From: Daphnia pulex
Taxonomy: Eukaryota > Arthropoda > Branchiopoda > Diplostraca > Daphniidae
NCBI RefSeq assembly: GCF_021134715.1
Contig: NC_060023.1
Span: forward strand, 5,828,001 to 5,892,000
Reading direction: 5' to 3'
DNA: 64,000 bases
Below are positions 22,801 to 41,035 of this stretch, piece after piece (positions within the stretch are counted from its first letter, which is position 1; each line of letters starts with the position of its first letter). Made by a program: the position numbers and the translations under genes. The notes beneath the pieces are model-generated. The model did not search any database, was not told the origin of the DNA, and was given only the letters and a program-made list of their open reading frames with translations.

Positions 22801-23608
22801 AACTCGCCCTTGACCTTACCTTTCTTTCGAATCCAACTTTTTCACGACCGAACATATAGCATGCTATGCTTGCTGTCTGGTCACTGCACGTGCATGTTAA
22901 GATCATGAACTAAAACGAGGGACAATTAATATTTTATAATCGAGAAAGTGGTGAAACAAAAATTCATTATTTTAATCCACTGTTCCAATTTACTTTTTTT
23001 TTCTCTTGTTTACCCCATCTTTCTCTATAATTTCTCTTCACCTTATTTCGCCTCTTCTTATTCTCTATTCCTCTTGGGCCCGGTTTGGTTATCTTTTTAC
23101 TACAAAGCAGAACTCACTGTGCACCTGGGAGGACATCTCGACGGCATCAAACATTAGTCGACTGCTTGAAACTGTGCGGGTCTTACTAGATCCCGCTACT
23201 TTGTCAAATACCCGGTTGGATACCTTGCTATCCTCATCTCCGGCGCCTTCTAATCCGCCTACACCGCCGCTAACTCCAACTCCGTCCCCTTCAGGATCAT
23301 TCCCAATCCCGTTCGAGCTGATCAACCCGTTGTCAATAGATGTCAATGAGAATGATCAAGCCGGCAAACCAAGTCCACTGTCCAAATCGAAACGAGTCAC
23401 TTTTGCTCCAGAAATCGTTGTGCAAGATGTTGAGATAGAAGAGTCTCCTCTCCAGCCTCCTCCAGATCTTTTACCCACCACAATGAACACTGACTTGAAA
23501 GATCTAGTCAAAGTATCATGGACTGAGTTGTGGCTCTCACATTCCGCGCTGGCACTGGTCCTTATGGCCGCCACCGCTTTCTACCATTGGCTCCCTGCTG
23601 GGCAGTAA
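19804..23608 (+). CDS. Lrch: LRCH protein: leucine-rich repeats and calponin-homology domain, membrane-anchored isoform
   Basis: Nine exons join in frame: 19804-19975, 20172-20316, 20385-20617, 20682-20818, 20889-21242, 21310-21386, 21448-22237, 22298-22513 and 23111-23608, giving 2,622 nt and 873 aa. Residues about 30-250 hold leucine-rich repeats (DLSKNKLSELPSEI, LDISMNRISAIP). A long Pro/Ser/Asn-rich linker includes an acidic patch (PEDEDEDEQGNEE). From about residue 637 a CH domain begins, with SSALQDGVVLCHLANH and PKLTVAKCRRNVENFIEACR. The last exon ends with a hydrophobic segment (SALALVLMAATAFYHW), a likely C-terminal membrane anchor. Family knowledge: LRCH proteins act at the cortical cytoskeleton, in flies supporting cell-shape stability in mitosis, and in mammals interacting with DOCK proteins. 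An alternative last exon lies at 24767-24895. Confidence 0.9.
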
Positions 23609-24488
23609 TTCCACTCTAATTTCCATCCCTCCAGAGACTAGTCTAGATGGTAAAAAAAAAAAAAATACAGAAGACATTTAACGAGCAAAACTTAGATTGA
23701 GAGACATTTAAACGAACATTCCTGTGACCTTATAGATTCGCTTTCATTCAAATAGAATCTGCTAATCGCATGGGTGCCTCAATGTTTCCTCCTCCCCCCA
23801 AAAAAAGTGATACGAATCTTCGTAATTTTTGTTTCAACCTTTCGTATGTTTTTCCCATCTTTTCCTATCGCATTCCTGTGTTTTGCTTCTCTTGGGATTT
23901 TGTGCTAATTCCCAATTGGAAACTCTTTTTTCTTTAATGATGAAATACCGGCCACTACGACTAAAAGTAGCCGGAATTTCGAGCTACTAAACAGCCTTCC
24001 TCAGTTATTCCATTTTTTGTTTGTTTGTTTTGTATGTCATAAGCTAAGAATTTTGTGAAGCAGCCTTTTATTTTAAAGTAAATTATTGGCCGACGTCCAA
24101 TTTGTTCAGTCTAAAACACCGTATCGTAGTAATTTTGTCAGCCAGCGTCAGGTGCTATTATTTCTTAAATCGTTTGCCTTAATCCGCTAATGATTATTCG
24201 AATAGTATTTATCTGGCGCATGCAAGCGAATGGGGCTTGTGATATTTGAGAGGAAATTAAATATGAGTTACAACGGTGGTTGTACATCAGTACTGTGGGA
24301 TGGTTCTGCCAGTGCCTGTTCAACGTTTGCCTAACGAGCTTATTGTCAAATGCATAGTGTTAACTAAATAAGAAGCCGGTAGTTTATGATAGCATTTCTC
24401 AACAGTTGATTAGCTCGTGATCTTATTTCGTTTGCATTGTAGTTTTCCTATTTTTTTGGTTGTGTAGTATAATAGCCAAGCTGGCTAG

Positions 24489-24494
24489 AATAAA
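24489..24494 (+). terminator. Poly(A) signal AATAAA for the membrane-anchored LRCH isoform
   Basis: A canonical AATAAA lies about 880 bp after the TAA at 23608 and before the alternative exon at 24767. It is consistent with 3'-end choice deciding between the isoforms. It is called from the motif only. Confidence 0.4.
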
Positions 24495-24766
24495 ATCTGT
24501 ATCAGTTTTCTCAGAAGCAGTAAAAATTTTATTACACTATATTTAAGATCCCGCCCGTTAACTTGTGTCGTGCGCTTTCCCAATTTGCAGCTTGTTTTTG
24601 TTGATTTTGTTTTTTTCTTTTCCTACTTCCTCCTTTTTTTTTAGTTTGTCGTTATTTCTTTTATTCTTTTATTCGGTTTATTTTAATTTTCTGTCTTTCC
24701 TTACCCGACGCCACCGTCTTTTTTTTTTCTTTTCCCGCGTGTTTTCTTCAACCATTTCGTATACAG

Positions 24767-24895
24767 GATCGCTTGTGCACATCTTCTGACGTTCTGGAGC
24801 GGCGAAATGTGGCTCGTGTTGCTATGACCGTTGCCACTCTAATGGCCTTTCACCGTGGTCGACCCGCTGCAGCCCAGCACTACACTGGCGTCTGA
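24767..24895 (+). CDS. Lrch: Alternative last coding exon of LRCH, without membrane anchor
   Basis: The exon follows a pyrimidine-rich tract and the acceptor atacag at 24761-24766. It is in phase with the donor at 22513 and reads DRLCTSSDVLERRNVARVAM and on to TGA at 24893. It completes the CH domain in the same way as the start of the upstream last exon (NSLCTWEDISTASNISRLL), so the two are mutually exclusive ends of one domain. This isoform would have 750 aa and no hydrophobic tail. Confidence 0.8.
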   Translation, partial: DRLCTSSDVLERRNVARVAMTVATLMAFHRGRPAAAQHYTGV

Positions 24896-26767
24896 GCCCT
24901 TTTGTCCTAGGTGCTACCTCGTAACACAAGGAAATGTTTTTAACAAAATACTGTGACCATTGGTTGTATACACACCCGCTACTACTTAACTTCAACAAAC
25001 AATTTGTGTGCAAAATAGTTGTCATGCCATTTTGGTCTCTTCTATATCTGGTTTTAATTTGACCTCTCAATCCACCAACGATATTCCCCGTCACCTTAAT
25101 AATTACTTGTACAGTTTAATGCAATTACTTCTTTTAGCCTTGAAGCTCTATGTCAGCTTCTTTGTACTCTTTGTGTCTTGATATTCGAAATTTGCCTGTG
25201 CCAAAGACTTTTGCGTTTTGATGGACATCTTTCTGACTACACCGATGGGAACATCGCGTTGCGAATTCCACCTTTTTTTAATGTCTATACCTAATTCCAT
25301 TTATACATTTTCATTTTGTGAATTTAAGTGAATATAATTTCTTTGCGGACACCATTTTAAAGCGACTGATTCACTTAACAGCCTTTAGAAAACAAGGTTC
25401 TCTCTTATCAAGATTCTCCTTAGAAAAATTTATTTTTTGTTAACTCATCGTTTGACCATGTAAACCAGCACGTTTCATTTCTTCATCCAGTTACGATGCA
25501 AGATTTTCAGGTTTACGTGAACTAAGACTAAATTATTCAGAACACTTACAGGTAAGTTAGCAACGGAGAGAAATGTCTAAATGTTGCTATATTGACCAAA
25601 ATCTAGTGCACGTCCAAATAATATGGACGCTAGAAATTCCAATTGTGGAAAAATCGTGACTTGGACTTCACTTCAAAGTATTCATATATGTATGAATAAA
25701 CAATCGTTTATTGGCATGGTCTTGAATTTCTTGTCCGTAATAAGAATGCCGTAACTTCCAGTCTGCCTTGAATTGTTATAGACAATGTTGTACCTTTTTA
25801 TAACAATTTCCTTGGATGCAGTTACGGTAATTACGGTGTCGTGATAAGAGGTCACAATTTTTATTGGTATCCTAAAAATTAATGTTTCGTTTAAGGTGGA
25901 TGATCGAATTCAAACGTAACACGATATACCGCGTTAATGATTGGACGTGAAGAAAGAAATGCAGAGTCATGATGACAGAAAATCACTCAGTCATTCCGGC
26001 ATTTGGCCTTGGGGTGAATACAGCTTATGAAAATAAGATTTTCTATACAAATTTTGAAGCTTCAAAGTTGGATGGGGTCTGACAACCAAGACATGCATCA
26101 AATTAAGTGCTACCCTTTAATCTTATCTTGTATCAGTCATTTGAGAATTCAAGCTTTACTCGATAACTCTTTTGTTTGACTATCTCAGCATCCGGAGAAA
26201 CCTACTGAAAAAGACGCCTCTCATATTTATGTCTACCTCATCCGCCCATGATATTTGAGTGGATCCAACGATCAAGGCCATTTCAAAACGTGTGTAGCTA
26301 TAGGTCAACCAATAGGCCTATTTAACATTGAAGCAATCTGATTTTTTTTTCTTACCTACGCACATGAAGCTAATGCACTATGCAATTATGAATGGATTAA
26401 TTTTATTAGGCCGGAAACTAAAACTGATAGGTGATAGCCAAGAAAACTAATAAAGTTCTGATTAATCATGGCCGTGAAAAACCCAATGTACATTGCACAT
26501 GCGGTGCGAATAAATAGTAAAAATAACGATACAATTTGTAAAATGTATTTCATTTTTAATTAAAAAATCTTGCTTATTAATTAATTGAATATTAATGAAA
26601 TATTAGTTTGAATTTCGTGATATTGCAAACCGACAGATCATTTCTGATTTCCCAAAAATTGGTTGGGTATTCCGTATTCGCAATAAATAGGTAGAAAGGT
26701 GTAATGTGTATATGTAGTTGTGGTGTTATATATGTATCACGGTGCGGTCGGTCGTTACACCTCGAGG
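24896..26767. other. Intergenic between LRCH and ABCC4
   Basis: About 1.9 kb of moderately AT-rich sequence with no supported gene or repeat. The left part is probably 3'UTR of the short LRCH isoform. Confidence 0.5.
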
Positions 26768-26775
26768 TATAAAAA
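26768..26775 (+). promoter_or_regulatory. Candidate TATA box (TATAAAAA) for ABCC4
   Basis: TATAAAAAGAGG lies about 370 bp upstream of the ABCC4 ATG, which leaves room for a 5'UTR of roughly 340 bp. The open frames at 26592-27172 on the other strand are not coding. Confidence 0.5.
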
Positions 26776-27138
26776 GAGGAGGAGAAAGCAACACATGTGC
26801 TGAAGGCTGAAAGGAATAAGGAGAGTCTGCACTCTGCAGTCTGCGGCCGGCAGTAGCGAAGCATTTCAGTCAGGGAACGAAGTTCAAGAGAGAAGGTCGT
26901 CTTCCAATTCTCAGATTTCAGTTTCACATTGCTATCACATTCTTGGGCAGTGTTTGACTACTGTGATAACAGAAGAATTCCCTCAATGGCCGGCGAATTG
27001 GTACAACTTTACAATTCAATATTGAGGGAAAGAACGTCAAGTTAAAGAAAAAGTGATTCGTCCAAAGTCTGATTTTTGACCGGTTTTGCCCTCGAGCACT
27101 TACATAATCAGTCAAGGTTACACTTTCTTTCTTCAGCC

Positions 27139-33553
<6,415 letters not shown>

Positions 33554-34550
33554 CCTACTTTTCCGTGTCTTTCTAGAATAATTGGCCGTTAAAGCCGCCA
33601 GTCTATCGTTTATAAAAATTGATAATGGAAACCAGATTAAAATACATTTATGCTCGGTTTTGAAATTATAAAAAAACTGAATAGTTCTCGGCCTTTATTA
33701 TCATCTTCATCTTTCATCGACATGGAGCGCGAGGGGGCATTGGGAAAGGTAAAATCTATGAGAATCCGTATTACGGACTCTTCATTCAACATCTCAACAA
33801 CGTCAATTACACACTGCCTCTCTAAAACTGCTGACGTAATTTTAAGTACTCGAATTTCTAATGCTACACGATATAACTTCCCAATTTTAAAACATTGAAA
33901 GAGCCTATGACTAAATAATAAAAAAAAAACTACCAAGTCACAGAGTAAATTCAAGCGTTGCCAATTTGTTACTAACGTTTTTCCGGTTTCCGTTGGAAAT
34001 GAATAATTAGTTTTTTTTTAAATCTATCTACAAATATCAACACCTACATTTTTCATCAGTGATACCAAACACACTGCAGCGCCCTAATGAAATATATTTG
34101 AAATCGCCGCGTACGTATTGAAGCGTTGCCGTATGGGAAATCTGTGGCGTATCTGTCAAACTGAACAACAAAATAACGTCTGGTTTGATTAAAACGACTT
34201 TTAATGACGTCTTGTCTTACACCATTGTGTTCATCATGATTTGAACTATTTCTTGGTATGTTTATGATACATGTCAACAAATATGTAAAATTTCACCAAA
34301 ACCTCCTATCTTTAACCATGGTCTATGAGGAGGTGGTACCGTCACCATGTAGGAATTGGCCGTAAGGCCTCGTCACAGCTTTTTGAGGGGGTGTTTCAAA
34401 GTGAGATCCCCCGGGTGGGTCAAAGAGGGGAGAGGGGGAGGAGGGAAAGTGCGGACGTCCAGAGTACAGCATACATATCGCCGCTACTGCCACCACGCGT
34501 AGCGTTACTGAATTAGGCCAGAGAACAGTTTTTAATTCAAATATTTTTTT
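33554..34550. other. ABCC4 3' flank; start of the repeat-rich half
   Basis: No gene is supported. A GC- and purine-rich patch at 34370-34500 precedes the dispersed repeat copy at 34551. Open frames at 33637-33954 are antisense or chance. Confidence 0.5.
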
Positions 34551-35130
34551 AAATATTTGTTATTCCCTAGAACCAAATTGTGTAATTCGCAACGAGCGTA
34601 CGGAAGGAGGGGAACGTGACTAGCCCAAACACACTTGGCAGGGAGAAACACTGCAGGACTTTAAAATAAACCAAAAGATTTAAAAAGAACCACTGATTCA
34701 CGAACCCGTCTTGTAGTCATAAATTTTTGTATGCTCGGGCTGGTCAGTGTACGGAAACTCGATTGTCAACGCACTTAGTGGATTCAAACTAGTTAGTAAC
34801 TCTTGGTCAATTTGTTTTTTCATTTTTAACATCAATTGGAATAAGTTTGTGCTTTAACCCATTTTAACTTATCGAAAACAACAAATAAAAGCACGCGAGT
34901 TTTGACGCAAGCACTGATCACGCCGCTTTGACGCCTGTCGTCGGAAGGAGACTGTGAAAAACAGGAAGGAAGCGACCAGTTACCAGTACCCTTCTTCCCC
35001 ATCCCCATAACTGAGAGAAACTGAACAATTTCTTTGAAAAAAAAAACTATTTTTTTGTTCCCACATTCAACTGACACTGACTGTGTAATATATATGAATA
35101 AAAAGTTTATAAATATTGGTAGAGGTTTAT
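34551..35130. repeat. Dispersed repeat, copy B
   Basis: Collinear with 12908-13514 in the same orientation, with small indels, including a short internal insertion near 34925-34940. Both copies start AAATATTTGTTATTCCCTAG and end near TTGGTAGAG or ATGGTAGAG. Confidence 0.75.
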
Positions 35131-37054
35131 ATTAAATAATAATGCAAACAATAATACATTTCAATTTTTCCAACCAGTGTGCATAAAGAAAACGGCACTA
35201 AGAAATGTGACTTGCAAACTGAGGGAAGAGAGCTTATCGGGGTCTTAGCTAATATGTGCCAAATAAAACAAGAGGACCAAACCGCGCTGGGCTTACAACC
35301 AGACTGGACGTGGAGGAATTTATACCACACACTTATTTCTGCTTAAAAAGATCTAAAAATAGTATTTCGCAACAAACTGATAACAGGGTTAACACTGTTG
35401 TACAAAAATAGGTGAGAACAGAAGAATGAGGCCACTGACAGATCGTGAGAATGAAGGGAAAGGGAAGCTAAACAAGGGTAATCCGTAATTATGGAATTGA
35501 AAAACGAGAGGCAAAAGAAAATTTCCTATACTTTTTACGACTTTTTATAATTAAAAAAAAATGTTCCGCAAAATTTAGATATGCTAGTCTATCATTTAGG
35601 TATCCATTTTGAGGGGGGGGGAACAAACCATAATAATTACTCTAAAAGAGGGCGATCACAAAATAATAACACGTGATGCAGTAACCATCACCTGTAAGTG
35701 TAAGAAAATGTAAAAAAAAAAAAACAAAAAAAAACACTGAAACCCCTACTCGTCAAACAGCTAAGATGTAATTAATTCCTTTACCTGAGATGAACTGTTG
35801 GATTCCTTTATTTTCAGGTTTATTTAGCTCTTAGATTATCATAATCACGCTGTATATCAAAGTTGGTGCAGCGTCTGTTAAAGTAACCTAAACGATTGTA
35901 TATACATATGGTACTATCAACATTATCCAACGTGGCAAACAATTTGGTACCTAAAAATATATCTTTTCTGGGATAAAAAAAGGCCTATTGAATGATGTCA
36001 CGTTGACCTGTGGGTTCATCATATAAACCGCAGTTATGCTATTAGGTGTGATCAGAGAGCCGGGCAAAAGGCAGAGGAAGCGCGAGGAGAGGAAGCAGAC
36101 GACGACAGAGCAAACACATGGAAGAAAAGATCAAGCCTGTGTAATTTTGCACATAGAACATTTACTCATAGCGGTATTGCAGTTCGTACTTACTCTCGAA
36201 TTTAACAGTGACAACCTGGAGAAAAAATCTAATGGATTTCGTCAAGCCAAAGACGGTAATAACAACATGAAATTGAGGGCTGCGATCTTTGGTCTAGAAA
36301 AAATTTTCCGAACTAGTATCAAATATTTTGCCATAAACATTAACATTGCGTTAAGGACGGAAAAAAGGGTTACTGGTAGTTTAATCCAGGTGACTTCCGT
36401 GCCAAAGTAAGAGCTCATGACATTTTTTCCAAATTCGTTGAGAAAGATCTCGCTGTCTTAGAGGACTTGAAAACCCTGCAGATAGTCCTGAAAATAAAAG
36501 TTATAGTTATAGCTGATGAATTACTAAACTTTTATTTAGTTTACCAGGGAAATTGCGATAATTTTTATTATTTACAGTTGCAGATTTCTTTTAACGGACC
36601 ACAAGGAAAGATAAATATGCTTGGAGCAATTAGAATTCCAAGATCTACAAGCAAAGAATTGAATATGCTCAATGAATACCAGGATGATTACAATAAAAAC
36701 CTCAATATTATATAAGTAAAAATGTGAATAGAGGAGGCTTAAAAAACTGTACAAAAGAATTTAAAAAAATGCTGTTTATAGTATAAAAGTTTGTTGTGCT
36801 CGCACTGTTCATGTTCCCAACACCATATCTATAAGGAATTGTTGGACATTGTGTTGCAGCAGGGGTAAAAAATAGCCAAATCCACAAAAATATAATGAAT
36901 ATTTAGTGATATTCTTACTCTGGAAATTTATAAAACAATAATAAGAATATACGGAAAAACACAATATCCAGTCAAAGAAAAATAGAGAAAACTGATAGAA
37001 AATCGTAAATACAGTAGCTTTCTAATAAATATTTTTTTTCTTGAACAACTTGTG
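35131..37054. other. AT-rich non-genic stretch
   Basis: No supported gene. The open frame at 36036-36410 has biased composition and no recognisable domain or splice context. Homopolymer runs occur around 35705-35740. Confidence 0.5.
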
Positions 37055-37582
37055 TTTATAAGCAGTGTTCTGCCGAATAAGGTATAGATTTATTTAAATA
37101 TGAATATGAATAAAATGAAAATGTGATCGAATAAAGAATAAGAATAAAGAATAAAAATAAAAAATGAAGAATAAAGAATAAAGAATAAAAATAAAATTTA
37201 TTTTTATTCGTATTTCGAATAAATTTTCGAATAAATTTTCGAATAAAATAAATGCTCATAATTTGCGAAATTTAAGGATGATATTTTGATTTTTGAATCA
37301 TAAAATTAATTAAAAAAACCATTAATAGTAAATAATTACTTTTAATTAGGCCTTGTTTAACAGTTTAAGTGATTTCTTTATTTATCTGACACATCATCAG
37401 TCCAATCAAATCAAACAACTTCAAAAGTCAAAACCACTGAAGTCAGATTCATGAAAACAAACAGAAAAAATGAAAAATATTGATACAAGACCGAATTAAA
37501 TTAAACGCTTTTGTTGATTGATTGATTGATTTGATCTGAACAGCTCACACCTGACACCTGTCTTACACTCACACATATTCAA

Positions 37583-37725
37583 AATGGAGCAGTCTAATAT
37601 CCTGCGTTGCCATCAATTTTTTGTCCAAAATGGCCAATCAGCATCCAGCATCTTTAAAACGCTTTAAAACGCGGGCCATTTTGGACACAAATTTAATGGA
37701 AACGTGGATGTTAGACTGCTCCATT
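37583..37725. mobile_element. 143-bp foldback/MITE nested in the hAT-type element
   Basis: Imperfect inverted repeats begin AATGGAGCAGTCTAAYATCC at both ends, and pairing continues through a block around GTCCAAAATGGCC. There is no ORF. The short flanking CAA on both sides may be a 3-bp TSD but is too short to rely on. Confidence 0.7.
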
Positions 37726-38114
37726 CAAGTAGCCCTGTAATAGTATTCAATAATAAATTAAATGGCAATATTTGATAATTTTATTACCAAAATGCCTAAT
37801 TTCCAGTAGCAAAATGTGAATATTTGATGCACAACGTTTAATACGTAACAGCTTAGTTTTATGCTTTAAGTTCTTCCTGGTTCTTCCAGTAGTACTACTA
37901 CCACTAATTCACTAGTTTGCTTACTGCCGTATTTACTGCTTAGCGCATGGTGTACACCATGCTTAGCGTGAGACAATTATTGGCCTCATGACTATTTTCA
38001 ATGGCTAAACGGAAAAAAATAACTCAAAACAAAAGAGCAACGGCCAGCGGAAATATGAAATTTTAAACTTGAAAGAACTTTTTTTTTTATTCGCCTTTTT
38101 CATTTAAATTTTGG

Positions 38115-38222
38115 ATAATCGAATAAAGAATAAGAATAAAATAAAGCTAACAATTATTCGAGAATAAAGAATAAGAATAAAATAAAGCTAACAATTATTC
38201 GAGAATAAAGAATAAGAATAAA
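38115..38222. repeat. Tandem repeat, about 41-bp unit
   Basis: The unit, built from AATAAAGAATAAGAATAAA and TAAAGCTAACAATTATTCGAG, is repeated about 2.5 times near the right end of the hAT-type element, with very little divergence. Confidence 0.75.
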
Positions 38223-38329
38223 TTGGATAAAAATTTATTCGAAATAAAGAATAAGATTTTATTCGTATTCTTATTCAGAATACGTTTTTTATTCGAAAGA
38301 ACTTTATTCGGCAGAACACTGTTTATAAG

Positions 38330-40161
38330 CTATAACTGAACGCTTTCACGACGTTGTTGTAACGAGTGTTGTGCATTCTACTTCAACCAAATAGAATTAA
38401 GCGTTCTTAGCGCTATGTCGACATATTAACATTGAACCTTCTTCCCTTAATAGCCGGCACATCAAACAGAACTAGATAACAACTTATAACAAGTTTAAGT
38501 AATTATGGTTTGTTTTTATGGTTGCAAGTTTTATTCAAGCAAATAAACAAAAATATTTTTATGAAAATGTCATTTCAATTGCTTGAGTCTTGACTTAAAT
38601 AAAAGAACTTTGGCCCGAAAAAGAAAATGACAGGTGTATTAGCAAATAAATGTGTATATATTCTTGACACGTATTATAAAATTTTAGACGAAGAAGTCAT
38701 TGAGAAGAGAATTTTACATGAAATAAATTTTGTAGTCCTATCTGAAGTTGCTTATTCTCATTTCGCTACGAAAAAAAACGTAGTTTTCAATTTGTTTTGA
38801 ATACAACGTATAAAACAACAAACGAAATAACCTAATTTTCAAGTTTTTATTAATACAACATACAACAACATAAAAACTTGGAAAAATGGAAAAATTAAAA
38901 GGAAACTGATTCTATTCATTAAAAAAGACAACTAAAAGGTAGCAGCTTATATAACTCATCTAGGGAAGTGTGGTGTTTATTTTAAGAACCGTTTTTTAAA
39001 CAAAAAACTTTAATAGGGTATTAAAACTAGGTGAAGATGAGTAACCCGTTGAGTGTCAAAGGTTTTTAATTACAGCCGGGGCCTTTCCATCTCCCTTTTC
39101 GTGGGAAAAAGGGCTATCCCCTCCCTATTTTTATCTCGACACACTCAAAATAATCCACTTCTTTTTTAATTTACCATGGGTTAACGAATAGAAACAGATT
39201 TTAAATTTAAGATAGGTTTTATATTAGTATGTCTCTTTCAATATTGCCAAAATCTGTTTGAAAGAATTGAAAGAGATTTGTGCTACTTATTTTAAAGTTG
39301 GGGACTAAAATATTTATTTCAAATTAATACAGGATTTTATTTAATTAAAAAAATTTTAATTGTACATGAGCATTATTTACAAGCTTTGGAGGGATCAATT
39401 AGTTTTTACTTTAGCCTAAAATAATTAAAACGAAGTACTCTATAAAAAAAAACAATTGAATTTTATGATCAGCCAAGCGGCAAAATAAAAAAATAATTTA
39501 AATTTACGATAACTCAATAACATTTTTTTTAAATTTTTTTCACAATTACTTTTACTTTCTAATTCTAAATTTTTCTCTGAATTTGAGGAAATATATTGTT
39601 TGAATTGTCAACAGCAAACAACTTCAATCGGCCAGCAGCAATTTTAAAATTTTGAAAGTCTATTGAGGAAAAAGACTAAAAATACCGGATCAAACCAGCA
39701 GGGTAATTCAATTCAATTCAAGCCGAATTGACTGATGTAAATACGAAGATTTTGTGGGTTGCTGCTGATTTCAATAGAAACCCATATATCAAATCCAGAC
39801 ATTCTTTTATCAATTCTGTCAAATCCAGAAATTTTTTTTGGATATAACTTACATTATAATTTACGCCCAAGCCTCGTTTTTACTAAAAGTCCTTGCAGTC
39901 CGTTTGTTGCTTTTTGTTCTATTTCATAAAAGCTGTCTTCTTACTTAAATTAGTTTTTTTTTGGGGTTTTTCTTATTTTGTTCGTTGTTTGCAGCAATGT
40001 TTGAGTAAAACAAGCACATATTACCGGATGGAGTAAACAGAAGAAAAAGAGACAGTTTTTTGTTTTTATATAAAGTAAAATCAGAGTGTATTTTTTTGTC
40101 TGTTTCATCAATTTTAATAGAAACAAAATAATATGAAACTATATTTTGGGGAATTTCTTGA
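38330..40161. other. AT-rich non-genic stretch
   Basis: No open frame, RNA gene or bounded repeat was recognised across 1.8 kb; the sequence is rich in A and T runs. Confidence 0.5.
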
Positions 40162-40298
40162 GATACTACGGTGCCTACCGTACCCCCGGTATTTTACGCC
40201 TTTTTCTTTTTTTCTTTTCTGGGTAAAGGAAGAGAAGAATAGAAAGAAAAACAGAAAAGGGTGTAAAATACTGGGGGTACGGTAGGCACCGTAGTATC
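40162..40298. mobile_element. 137-bp MITE, copy 1
   Basis: The terminal inverted repeats are about 37 bp long and nearly perfect. They start GATACTACGGTGCCTACCGT and run through GGTATTTTACG. The core is a short polypurine/polypyrimidine stretch. A second copy is at 52190-52328. No coding capacity. Confidence 0.85.
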
Positions 40299-40488
40299 CC
40301 TTTCGTCACATTTAACTTAAAGCAGAGAGAGCCATTTGCCTGTATGGTGTGTCTATGCGTGGATTATTCATCGCATAGTCACTGCAAACCCACAGTAAGA
40401 ACGCCACCGCACCACTTTAGGCGTCTTTTCTTTCACTTGGTTTCCGGTGTCTTTTTTTCATAATTGAAACTGGTGTCTTGGCAACAGG

Positions 40489-41035
40489 TTATTTTACACT
40501 CACTTTTCCACTCGACGCACTATGCCTAAACTGCTTTAGATGAGACACATGAAAAAAATCTTGATTCTTCTTTCTTCCGTACAACGGCTCCACGATATAG
40601 TTGAGGTCGCTTACTCGACCTAATATACGGTACGGGCCGAAATAACGATGTAGAAACTTTGTCGTGCGTCTTTTTTTTCCGAATGGGGTGATAAACAAGC
40701 ACCGGACGTCAGTTGGTAGTACGGCCTCCTGCCCATATAAGAGGAGGAATAGACAAACCCTGTCGACTCCTGTCGACTCGTATTTTAGGCGAAAGTAACG
40801 AAATCAATGAACCCATCCCAATCATTATGAAGTGAATTTACGTACATCGAGAGCATTTCCACAAAGGTATGATTGTACCGCTCGACCAACCCACCACACT
40901 GAGGATGATACGCAGCCATAACCAAATGATTGGTTTGCAAGACTTTGAAAAGCTCCTCAGAGAAGCTGGACGTCAAACACTTTCCGTGATCGGAGATTAG
41001 GAACACAGGCGCATTATGTTGGAGGACTAAATTTC
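40489..41035 (-). mobile_element. Ty3/gypsy integrase relic
   Basis: The minus strand encodes the integrase core LISDHGKCLTSSFSEELF, then AAYHPQCGGLVERYNHTF (second Asp and Glu of the D,D35E triad), in one frame. Downstream comes the C-terminal GPYRILGRVSDLNYIVEPL and VSHLKQF. Reverse transcriptase, gag and LTRs are absent nearby, and the link between the two blocks is out of frame, so this is a dead fragment. Confidence 0.8.

Larger units (their letters stand above)
37063..38321. mobile_element. Non-autonomous hAT-type element (1,259 bp) with 8-bp TSD
   Basis: The ends are perfect 18-bp inverted repeats, CAGTGTTCTGCCGAATAA, at 37063-37080 and reversed at the right end. Both sides are flanked by an identical 8-bp duplication, TTTATAAG, at 37055-37062 and 38322-38329. 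An 8-bp TSD and a CAGTG terminus are hallmarks of hAT elements. The interior has no transposase; its ends are AATAAAGAATAAG-type simple repeats, and the middle carries another foldback element. Confidence 0.85.

Noticed and set aside
36036..36410. 124-aa open frame (+)
   Set aside because: Lys/Arg-rich start and no recognisable family or upstream gene structure; likely chance.
37056..37259. Phe/Tyr/Leu-rich open frame (-)
   Set aside because: It is a translation of the AATAAAGAATAAG simple repeat at the end of the hAT-type element.
38100..38222. Considered a CRISPR-like or satellite array
   Set aside because: Only about 2.5 direct units with no spacers, inside a bounded hAT-type element in a eukaryotic genome.
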